Assembly: GCF_029227915.1 (NCBI RefSeq)
Contig: NC_079880.1
Location: forward strand, 3,350,001 to 3,414,000
DNA from: Hydractinia symbiolongicarpus
Taxonomy: Eukaryota > Cnidaria > Hydrozoa > Anthoathecata > Hydractiniidae
DNA: 64,000 bases
Reading direction: 5' to 3'
How positions within the stretch are numbered: the first letter of the stretch is position 1; each line of letters starts with the position of its first letter. The position numbers and the translations under genes are program-made. The notes under the pieces are model-generated. The model was not told the origin of the DNA. It did no database searches and saw only the letters and a list, made by a program, of their open reading frames with translations. Shown piece after piece: positions 53,185 to 64,000 of the stretch.

Positions 53185-56100
53185 CGAATGTATACAAAGA
53201 AAGTACCCTGTGAGTAAACTCATTTCCGAAACGATTTTTTCAATTATCTTTTCACCACTAAAACGCATGAGACTTGCTGTTTTCAAAAATGTTTTCATTT
53301 TTGATGAGACGCTTAATAAAAGAGGTTTAATCGCCGGCAAACGAAATCCCGCGATTTCCCGTAAATCCCGGGCTTGGCCCGTATAGTCGAATGTATAGAA
53401 AGAAAGTACCCAGAGAGTAAACTCATTTCCCGAACGATTTTTAAATTTTTTTTTCACCACTAAAACGCATGAGACTTGTAATTTTCAAAAATGTTTTCAT
53501 TTTTGATGAGACGCTGAATAAAAGAAGCTTAATCGCCGGCAAACGAAAACCTGCGATTTCCCGTAAATCCCGAGTCGGCCCGTATAGTCAAAAGTATACA
53601 AAGAAAGTACCCAGGGTGTAAACTCCTTTCCCAAACGATTTTTTAAATTATTATTTCACCACTAAAGCCCATGAGACTTGTAGTATTTAAAAATATTTTC
53701 ATTTTTGATGAGACGCTGAATAAAAGAAGTTTAATCGCCGGCAAACGAAAACCCGCGACTTCCCGTAAATCCCGGACTCAGCCCGTATAGTCAAAAGTAT
53801 ACAAAGAAAGTACCCAGGGAGTAAACTCATTTCCCGAACGATTTTTTAAATTATTCTTTCACCACTAAAACGCATGAGACTTGTAGTTTTCAAAAATGTT
53901 TTCATTTTTGATGAGACGCTGAATAAAAGAAGTTTAATCGCCGGCAAACGAAAACCTGCGATTTCCAGTAAATTCCGGACTCGGCCCGTATAGTCAAAAG
54001 TATACAAAGAAAGTACCCGGGGTGTAAACTCATTTCCCGAACGATTTTTTAAATTATTATTTCACCACTAAAGCCCATGAGACTTGTAGTATTTAAAAAT
54101 GTTTTCATTTTTGATGAGACGCTAAATAAAAGAAGTTTAATCGCCGGCAAACGAAAACCTGCGATTTCCCGTAAATCCCGAGTCGGCCCGTATAGTCAAA
54201 AGTATACAAAGAAAGTACCCAGGGTGTAAACTCCTTTCCCAAACGATTTTTTAAATTATTATTTCACCACTAAAGCCCATGAGACTTGTAGTATTTAAAA
54301 ATATTTTCATTTTTGATGAGACGCTGAATAAAAGAAGTTTAATCGCCGGCAAACGAAAACCCGCGACTTCCCGTAAATCCCGGACTCAGCCCGTATAGTC
54401 AAAAGTATACAAAGAAAGTACCCAGGGAGTAAACTCATTTCCCGAACGATTTTTTAAAATATTCTTTCACCACTAAAACGCATGAGACTTGTAGTTTTCA
54501 AAAATGTTTTCATTTTTGATGAGACGCTGAATAAAAGAAGTTTAATCGCCGGCAAACGAAAACCTGCGATTTCCCGTAAATTCCAGACTCGGCCCGTATA
54601 GTCAAAAGTATACAAAGAAAGTACCCGGGGTGTAAACTCCTTTCCCGAACGATTTTTTAAATTATTATTTCACCACTAAAGCCCATGAGACTTGTAGTTT
54701 TTAAAAATGTTTTCATTTTTGATGAGACGCTGAATAAAAGAAGTTTAATTGCCGGCAAACGAAAACCCGCGACTTCCCGTAAATCCCGGACTCGGCCCGT
54801 ATAGTCAAAAGTATATAAAGAAAGTACCCAGGGAGTAAACTCATTTCCCGAACGAGTTTTTAAATTAATTTTCACCACTAAAACGCATGAGACCTGTAGT
54901 TTTCAGAAATGCTTTCATTTTTGATGAGACGCTTAATAAAAGTTGTTTAATCGCCGGCAAACGAAAACCCGCGATTTCCCGTAAATCCCGGGCTTGGCCC
55001 GTATAGTCGAATGTATACAAATAAAGTACCCTGTGAGTAAACTCATTTCCCGAACGAATTTTTAAATTATTTTTTCACCACTAAAACGCATGAGACTTGT
55101 AGTTTTTAAAAATGTTTTCATTTTTGATGAGACGCTGAATAAAAGAAGTTTAATTGCCGGCAAACGAAAACCCGCGACTTCCCGTAAATCCCGGACTCGG
55201 CCCGTATAGTCAAAAGTATACAAAGAAAGTACCCGGGGTGTAAACTCATTTCCCGAACGATTTTTTAAATTATTATTTCACCACTAAAGCCCATGAGACT
55301 TGTAGTATTTAAAAATGTTTTCATTTTTGATGAGACGCTAAATAAAAGAAGTTTAATCGCCGGCAAACGAAAACCTGCGATTTCCCGTAAATCCCGAGTC
55401 GGCCCGTATAGTCAAAAGTATACAAAGAAAGTACCCAGGGTGTAAACTCCTTTCCCAAACGATTTTTTAAATTATTATTTCACCACTAAAGCCCATGAGA
55501 CTTGTAGTATTTAAAAATATTTTCATTTTTGATGAGACGCTGAATAAAAGAAGTTTAATCGCCGGCAAACGAAAACCCGCGACTTCCCGTAAATCCCGGA
55601 CTCAGCCCGTATAGTCAAAAGTATACAAAGAAAGTACCCAGGGAGTAAACTCATTTCCCGAACGATTTTTTAAAATATTCTTTCACCACTAAAACGCATG
55701 AGACTTGTAGTTTTCAAAAATGTTTTCATTTTTGATGAGACGCTGAATAAAAGAAGTTTAATCGCCGGCAAACGAAAACCTGCGATTTCCCGTAAATTCC
55801 AGACTCGGCCCGTATAGTCAAAAGTATACAAAGAAAGTACCCGGGGTGTAAACTCCTTTCCCGAACGATTTTTTAAATTATTATTTCACCACTAAAGCCC
55901 ATGAGACTTGTAGTTTTTAAAAATGTTTTCATTTTTGATGAGACGCTGAATAAAAGAAGTTTAATTGCCGGCAAACGAAAACCCGCGACTTCCCGTAAAT
56001 CCCGGACTCGGCCCGTATAGTCAAAAGTATATAAAGAAAGTACCCAGGGAGTAAACTCATTTCCCGAACGAGTTTTTAAATTAATTTTCACCACTAAAAC

Positions 56101-57494
56101 GCATGAGACCTGTAGTTTTCAGAAATGCTTTCATTTTTGATGAGACGCTTAATAAAAGTTGTTTAATCGCCGGCAAACGAAAACCCGCGATTTCCCGTAA
56201 ATCCCGGGCTTGGCCCGTATAGTCGAATGTATACAAATAAAGTACCCTGTGAGTAAACTCATTTCCCGAACGAATTTTTAAATTATTTTTTCACCACTAA
56301 AACGCATGAGACTTGTAGTTTTCAGAAATGTTTTCATTTTTGATGAGACGCTTAATAAAAGTGGTTTAATCGCCGGCAAACGAAAACCCGCCATTTCCCG
56401 TAAATCCCGGACTCGGCCCGTATAGTCAAAAGTATACAAAGAAAGTACCCGGGGTGTAAACTCATTTTCCGAACGAATTTTTAAATTATTATTTCACCAC
56501 TAAAGCCCATGAGACTTGTAGTTTTTAAAAATGTTTTCATTTTTGATGAGACGCTGAATAAAAGAAGTTTAATTGCCGGCAAACGAAAACCCGCGACTTC
56601 CCGTAAATCCCGGACTCGGCCCGTATAGTCAAAAGTATACAAAGAAAGTACCCAGGGAGTAAACTCATTTCCCGAACGATTTTTTAAAATATTCTTTCAC
56701 CACTAAAACGCATGAGACTTGTAGTTTTCAAAAATGTTTTCATTTTTGATGAGACGCTGAATAAAAGAAGTTTAATCGCCGGCAAACGAAAACCTGCGAT
56801 TTCCCGTAAATTCCAGACTCGGCCCGTATAGTCAAAAGTATACAAAGAAAGTACCCGGGGTGTAAACTCCTTTCCCGAACGATTTTTTAAATTATTATTT
56901 CACCACTAAAGCCCATGAGACTTGTAGTTTTTAAAAATGTTTTCATTTTTGATGAGACGCTGAATAAAAGAAGTTTAATTGCCGGCAAACGAAAACCCGC
57001 GACTTCCCGTAAATCCCGGACTCGGCCCGTATAGTCAAAAGTATATAAAGAAAGTACCCAGGGAGTAAACTCATTTCCCGAACGAGTTTTTAAATTAATT
57101 TTCACCACTAAAACGCATGAGACCTGTAGTTTTCAGAAATGCTTTCATTTTTGATGAGACGCTTAATAAAAGTTGTTTAATCGCCGGCAAACGAAAACCC
57201 GCGATTTCCTGTAAATCCCGGGCTTGGCCCGTATAGTCGAATGTATACAAATAAAGTACCCTGTGAGTAAACTCATTTCCCGAACGAATTTTTAAATTAT
57301 TTTTTCACCACTAAAACGCATGAGACTTGTAGTTTTCAGAAATGTTTTCATTTTTGATGAGACGCTTAATAAAAGTGGTTTAATCGCCGGCAAACGAAAA
57401 CCCGCCATTTCCCGTAAATCCCGGACTCGGCCCGTATAGTCAAAAGTATACAAAGAAAGTACCCGGGGTGTAAACTCATTTTCCGAACGAATTT

Positions 57495-60400
57495 TTAAAT
57501 TATTATTTCACCACTAAAGCCCATGAGACTTGTAGTTTTTAAAAATGTTTTCATTTTTGATGAGACGCTGAATAAAAGAAGTTTAATTGCCGGCAAACGA
57601 AAACCCGCGACTTCCCGTAAATCCCGGACTCGGCCCGTATAGTCAAAAGTATACAAAGAAAGTACCCAGGGAGTAAACTCATTTCCCGAACGAGTTTTTA
57701 AATTAATTTTCACCACTAAAACGCATGAGACCTGTAGTTTTCAGAAATGCTTTCATTTTTGATGAGACGCTTAATAAAAGTTGTTTAATCGCCGGCAAAC
57801 GAAAACCCGCGATTTCCCGTAAATCCCGGGCTTGGCCCGTATAGTCAAATGTATACAAAGAAAGTACCCTGTGAGTAAACTCATTTCCCGAACGAATTTT
57901 TAAATTATTTTTTCACCACTAAAACGCATGAGACTTGTAGTTTTCAAAAATGTTTTCATTTTTGATGAGACGTTGAATAAAAGAAGTTTAATCGCCGGCA
58001 AACGAAAACCTGCGATTTCCCGTAAATCCCGGACTCGGCCCGTATAGTCAAAAGTATACAAATAAAGTACCCGGGGTGTAAACTCATTTCCCGAACGATT
58101 TTTGAAATTATTATTTCACCACTAAAGCCCATGAGACTTGTAGTTTTTAAAAATGGTTTCATTTTTGATGAGACGCTGAATAAAAGAAGTTTAATTGCCG
58201 GCAAACGAAAACCCGCGACTTCCCGTAAATCCCGGACTCGGCCCGTATAGTCAAAAGTATACAAAGAAAGTATCCAGGGAGTAAACTCATTTCCCGAACG
58301 ATTTTTTAAATAAATTTTCACCACTAAAACGCATGAGACTTGTAGTTTTCAGAAATGTTTTCATTTTTGATGAGACGCTTAATGAAAGTTGTTTAATCGC
58401 CGTCAAACGAAAACCCGCGATTTCCCGTAAATCCCGGGCTTGGCCCGTATAGTCGAATGTATACAAATAAAGTACCCTGTGAGTAAACTCATTTCCCGAA
58501 CGAATTTTTAAATTATTTTTTCACCACTAAAACGCATGAGACTTGTAGTTTTCAAAAATGTTTTCATTTTTGATGAGACGCTGAATAAAAGAAGTTTAAT
58601 CGCCGGCAAACGAAAACCTGCGATTTCCCGTAAATTCCAGACTCGGCCCGTATAGTCAAAAGTATACAAAGAAAGTACCCGGGGTGTAAACTCCTTTCCC
58701 GAACGATTTTTTAAATTATTATTTCACCACTAAAGCCCATGAGACTTGTAGTTTTTAAAAATGTTTTCATTTTTGATGAGACGCTGAATAAAAGAAGTTT
58801 AATTGCCGGCAAACGAAAACCCGCGACTTCCCGTAAATCCCGGACTCGGCCCGTATAGTCAAAAGTATATAAAGAAAGTACCCAGGGAGTAAACTCATTT
58901 CCCGAACGAGTTTTTAAATTAATTTTCACCACTAAAACGCATGAGACCTGTAGTTTTCAGAAATGCTTTCATTTTTGATGAGACGCTTAATAAAAGTTGT
59001 TTAATCGCCGACAAACGAAAACCCGCGATTTCCCGTAAATCCCGGGCTTGGCCCGTATAGTCGAATGTATACAAATAAAGTACCCTGTGAGTAAACTCAT
59101 TTCCCGAACGAATTTTTAAATTATTTTTTCACCACTAAAACGCATGAGACTTGTAGTTTTCAGAAATGTTTTCATTTTTGATGAGACGCTTAATAAAAGT
59201 GGTTTAATCGCCGGCAAACGAAAACCCGCCATTTCCCGTAAATCCCGGACTCGGCCCGTATAGTCAAAAGTATACAAAGAAAGTACCCGGGGTGTAAACT
59301 CATTTTCCGAACGAATTTTTAAATTATTATTTCACCACTAAAGCCCATGAGACTTGTAGTTTTTAAAAATGTTTTCATTTTTGATGAGACGCTGAATAAA
59401 AGAAGTTTAATTGCCGGCAAACGAAAACCCGCGACTTCCCGTAAATCCCGGACTCGGCCCGTATAGTCAAAAGTATACAAAGAAAGTACCCAGGGAGTAA
59501 ACTCATTTCCCGAACGAGTTTTTAAATTAATTTTCACCACTAAAACGCATGAGACCTGTAGTTTTCAGAAATGCTTTCATTTTTGATGAGACGCTTAATA
59601 AAAGTTGTTTAATCGCCGGCAAACGAAAACCCGCGATTTCCCGTAAATCCCGGGCTTGGCCCGTATAGTCAAATGTATACAAAGAAAGTACCCTGTGAGT
59701 AAACTCATTTCCCGAACGAATTTTTAAATTATTTTTTCACCACTAAAACGCATGAGACTTGTAGTTTTCAAAAATGTTTTCATTTTTGATGAGACGTTGA
59801 ATAAAAGAAGTTTAATCGCCGGCAAACGAAAACCTGCGATTTCCCGTAAATCCCGGACTCGGCCCGTATAGTCAAAAGTATACAAATAAAGTACCCGGGG
59901 TGTAAACTCATTTCCCGAACGATTTTTGAAATTATTATTTCACCACTAAAGCCCATGAGACTTGTAGTTTTTAAAAATGGTTTCATTTTTGATGAGACGC
60001 TGAATAAAAGAAGTTTAATTGCCGGCAAACGAAAACCCGCGACTTCCCGTAAATCCCGGACTCGGCCCGTATAGTCAAAAGTATACAAAGAAAGTATCCA
60101 GGGAGTAAACTCATTTCCCGAACGATTTTTTAAATAAATTTTCACCACTAAAACGCATGAGACTTGTAGTTTTCAGAAATGTTTTCATTTTTGATGAGAC
60201 GCTTAATGAAAGTTGTTTAATCGCCGTCAAACGAAAACCCGCGATTTCCCGTAAATCCCGGGCTTGGCCCGTATAGTCGAATGTATACAAATAAAGTACC
60301 CTGTGAGTAAACTCATTTCCCGAACGAATTTTTAAATTATTTTTTCACCACTAAAACGCATGAGACCTGTAGTTTTCAGAAATGCTTTCATTTTTGATGA

Positions 60401-61145
60401 GACGCTTAATAAAAGTTGTTTAATCGCCGGCAAACGAAAACCCGCGATTTCCCGTAAATCCCGGGCTTGGCCCGTATAGTCAAATGTATACAAAGAAAGT
60501 ACCCTGTGAGTAAACTCATTTCCCGAACGAATTTTTAAATTATTTTTTCACCACTAAAACGCATGAGACTTGTAGTTTTCAAAAATGTTTTCATTTTTGA
60601 TGAGACGTTGAATAAAAGAAGTTTAATCGCCGGCAAACGAAAACCTGCGATTTCCCGTAAATCCCGGACTCGGCCCGTATAGTCAAAAGTATACAAATAA
60701 AGTACCCGGGGTGTAAACTCATTTCCCGAACGATTTTTGAAATTATTATTTCACCACTAAAGCCCATGAGACTTGTAGTTTTTAAAAATGGTTTCATTTT
60801 TGATGAGACGCTGAATAAAAGAAGTTTAATTGCCGGCAAACGAAAACCCGCGACTTCCCGTAAATCCCGGACTCGGCCCGTATAGTCAAAAGTATACAAA
60901 GAAAGTATCCAGGGAGTAAACTCATTTCCCGAACGATTTTTTAAATAAATTTTCACCACTAAAACGCATGAGACTTGTAGTTTTCAGAAATGTTTTCATT
61001 TTTGATGAGACGCTTAATGAAAGTTGTTTAATCGCCGTCAAACGAAAACCCGCGATTTCCCGTAAATCCCGGGCTTGGCCCGTATAGTCGAATGTATACA
61101 AATAAAGTACCCTGTGAGTAAACTCATTTCCCGAACGAATTTTTA
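57495..61145. repeat. Higher-order repeat with 1824-bp (nine-monomer) period and an 811-bp echo
   Basis: Rare variants TAGTCAAATGTATAC (near 57843, 59667 and 60478) and GAGACGTTGAATAAAAG (near 57967, 59791 and 60602) return after 1824 and then 811 bp, that is nine and four monomers. Copies look almost identical, so the amplification is recent. A related 1216-bp (six-monomer) step links 54657 and 55873. Confidence 0.8.
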
Positions 61146-64000
61146 AATTATTTTTTCACCACTAAAACGCATGAGACTTGTAGTTTTCAGAAATGTTTTC
61201 ATTTTTGATGAGACGCTTAATAAAAGTGGTTTAATCGCCGGCAAACGAAAACCCGCCATTTCCCGTAAATCCCGGACTCGGGCCGTATAGTCAAAAGTAT
61301 ACAAAGAAAGTACCCGGGGTGTAAACTCATTTCCCGAACGAATTTTTAAATTATTATTTCACCACTAAAGCCCATGAGACTTGTAGTTTTTAAAAATGTT
61401 TTCATTTTTGATGAGACGCTGAAGAAAAGAAGTTTAATTGCCGGCAAACGAAAACCCGCGACTTCCCGTAAATCACGGACTCGGCCCGTATAGTCAAAAG
61501 TATACAAAGAAAGTACCCAGGGAGTAAACACATTTCCCGAACGATTTTTTAAATTAATTTTCACCACTAAAACGCATGAGACTTGTAGTTTTCAGAAATG
61601 TTTTTATTTTTGATGAGACGCTTAATGAAAGTTGTTTACTCGCCGGAAACGAAAACCCGCGATTTCCCGTAAATCCCGGGCTTGGCCCGTATAGTCGAAT
61701 GTATACAAAGAAAGTACCCTGTGAGTAAACTCATTTCCCGAACGAATTTTTAAATTATTTTTTCACCACTAAAACGCATGAGACTTGTAGTTTTCAGAAA
61801 TGTTTTCATTTTTGATGAGACGCTTAATAAAAGTGGTTTAATCGCCGGCAAACGAAAACCCGCCATTTCCCGTAAATCCCGGACTCGGCCCGTATAGTCA
61901 AAAGTATACAAAGAAAGTACCCGGGGTGTAAACTCATTTCCCGAACGAATTTTTAAATTATTATTTCACCACTAAAGCCCATGAGACTTGTAGTTTTTAA
62001 AAATGTTTTCATTTTTGATGAGACGCTGAATAAAAGAAGTTTAATTGCCGGCAAACGAAAACCCGCAACTTCCCGTAAATCCCGGACTCGGCCCGTATAG
62101 TCAAAAGTATACAAAGAAAGTACCCAGGGAGTAAACTCATTTCCCGAACGATTTTTTAAATTAATTTTCACCACTAAAACGCATGAGACTTGTAGTTTTC
62201 AGAAATGTTTTTATTTTTGATGAGACGCTTAATGAAAGTTGTTTAATCGCCGGAAACGAAAACCCGCGATTTCCCGTAAATCCCGGGCTTGGCCCGTATA
62301 GTCGAATGTATACAAAGAAAGTACCCTGTGAGTAAACTCATTTCCCGAACGAATTTTTAAATTATTTTTTCACCACTAAAACGCATGAGACTTGTAGTTT
62401 TTAAAAATGTTTTCATTTTTGATGAGACGCTAAATAAAAGAAGTTTAATTGCCGGCAAACGAAAACCCGCGACTTCCCGTAAATCCCGGACTCGGCCCGT
62501 ATAGTCAAAAGTATACAAAGAAAGTACCCTGTGAGTAAACTCATTTCCCGAACGATTTTTTAAATTATTATTTCACCACTAAAGCCCATGAGACTTGTAG
62601 TTTTTAAAAATGTTTTCATTTTTGATGAGACGCTGAATAAAAGAAGTTTAATTGCCGGCAAACGAAAACCCGCGACTTCCCGTAAATCCCGGACTCGGCC
62701 CGTATAGTCAAAAGTATACAAAGAAAGTACCCAGGGAGTAAACTCATTTCCCGAACGATTTTTTAAATACATTTTCACCACTAAAACGCATGAGACTTGT
62801 AGTTTTCAGAAATGTTTTCATTTTTGATGAGACGCTTAATGAAAGTTGTTTAATCGCCGGCAAACGAAAACCCGCAATTTCCCGTAAATCCCGGGCTTGG
62901 CCCGTATAGTCGAATGTATACAAAGAAAGTACCCTGTGAGTAAACTCATTTCCCGAACGAATTATTAAATTAATTTTTCACCACTAAAACGCATGAGACT
63001 TGTAGTTTTCAGAAATGTTTTCATTTTTGATGAGACGCTTAATAAAAGTGGTTTAATCGCCGGCAAACGAAAACCCGCCATTTCCCGTAAATCCCGGACT
63101 CGGCCCGTATAGTCAAAAGTATACAAAGAAAGTACCCGGGGTGTAAACTCATTCCCCGAACGATTTTTTAAATTATTATTTCACCACTAAACCCCATGAG
63201 TCTTGTAGTTTTTAAAAATGTTTTCATTTTTGATGAGACGCTGAATAAAAGAAGTTTAATTGCCGGCAAACGAAAACCTGCGACTTCCCGTAAATCCCGG
63301 ACTCGGCCCGTATAGTCAAAAGTATACAAAGAAAGTACCCAGGGAGTAAACTCATTTCCCGAACGATTTTTTAAATTAATTTTCACCACTAAAACGCATG
63401 AGACTTGTAGTTTTCAGAAATGTTTTCATTTTTGATGAGACGCTTAATGAAAGTTGTTTAATCGCCGGAAACGAAAACCCGCGATTTCCCGTAAATTCCG
63501 GGCTTGGCCCGTATAGTCGAATGTATACAAAGAAAGTACCCTGTGAGTAAACTCATTTCCCGAACGAATTTTTAAATTATTTTTTCACCACTAAAGCCCA
63601 TGAGACTTGTAGTATATAAAAATATTTTCATTTTTGATGAGACGCTGATAAAAAGAAGTTTAATCGCCGGCAAACGAAAACCAGCGACTTCCCGTAAATC
63701 CCGGACTCGGCCCGCATAGTCAAAAGTATACAAAGAAAGTACCCAGGGAGTAAACTCATTTCCCGAACGATTTTTTAAATAATTCTTTCACCACTAAATC
63801 GCATGAGACTTGTAGTTTTCAAAAATGTTTTCATTTTTGATGAGACGCTGAATAAAAGAAGTTTAATCGCCGGCAAACGAAAACCTGCGATTTCCCGTAA
63901 ATCCCGGACTCGGCCCGTATAGTCAAAAGTATACAAAGAAAGTACCCAGGCTGTAAACTCATTTCCCGAACGATTTTTTAAAATATTATTTCACCACTAA

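Larger units (their letters stand above)
53179..64000. repeat. Satellite array, right arm (about 203-bp monomer)
   Basis: Continues the left array in the same orientation and phase, about 53 monomers by length. It is dominated by subtypes with CCCGGGGTGTAAACTC and AAGTATATAAAG or ACAAATAAAGTACCC, rarer in the left arm, so local amplification has shaped it separately. No gene or other element is seen up to the window edge, where the array is cut off. Confidence 0.97.

Overview
The window looks like nuclear DNA of a eukaryote, most likely an invertebrate animal. The sequence does not let me name the lineage. It has two parts: a long satellite array, and one large self-synthesising DNA transposon of the Polinton/Maverick type (a relative of adintoviruses) inserted in it.

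Satellite: positions 1-37420 and 53179-64000 are a head-to-tail tandem array with a monomer of about 202-203 bp. By length divided by period there are roughly 240 monomers. Several monomer subtypes are arranged in higher-order repeats whose periods are whole numbers of monomers (405, 608, 811, 1622, 1824, 2307 and 2509 bp). I see no gene in the array. The many 71-122-codon open frames there are the same monomer read again and again.

Polinton: positions 37421-53178 (about 15.76 kb) are bounded by inverted repeats that are identical over about 247 bp and similar over about 278 bp. A 6-bp target duplication TATAGT flanks the element, which begins AG and ends TC. Joining the flanks restores an unbroken monomer.

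Gene layout, left to right:
- A leftward 389-aa protein of unknown function.
- A rightward morphogenesis cluster: candidate penton/minor capsid protein, double-jelly-roll major capsid protein, packaging ATPase (frame broken once in an A-run), and five small proteins, four of them with membrane segments or hydrophobic stretches.
- A leftward 426-aa coiled-coil/membrane protein.
- Two rightward tandem paralogues with central hydrophobic segments.
- A leftward retrovirus-type DD35E integrase.
- Rightward, two small SAP-like proteins, then a 1447-aa protein-primed-type family B DNA polymerase. The last codons of the polymerase lie inside the right inverted repeat.
I found no adenain-like maturation protease.

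How it works as a unit (family knowledge): the polymerase would copy the linear element, the integrase would insert it with a 6-bp duplication, and the capsid proteins and ATPase suggest a virion stage.

The most notable unexplained structure is regulatory and modular. Strong stem-loops lie 11-17 nt past the stop codons of five genes, reminiscent of the hairpin 3' ends of giant-virus and virophage transcripts. Two divergent promoters share the same bipartite motif. A chimeric SAP gene arose by tandem duplication of the polymerase 5' end. A second copy of an N-terminal module sits inside the polymerase just before motif A. A 15-bp direct repeat flanks the integrase gene.
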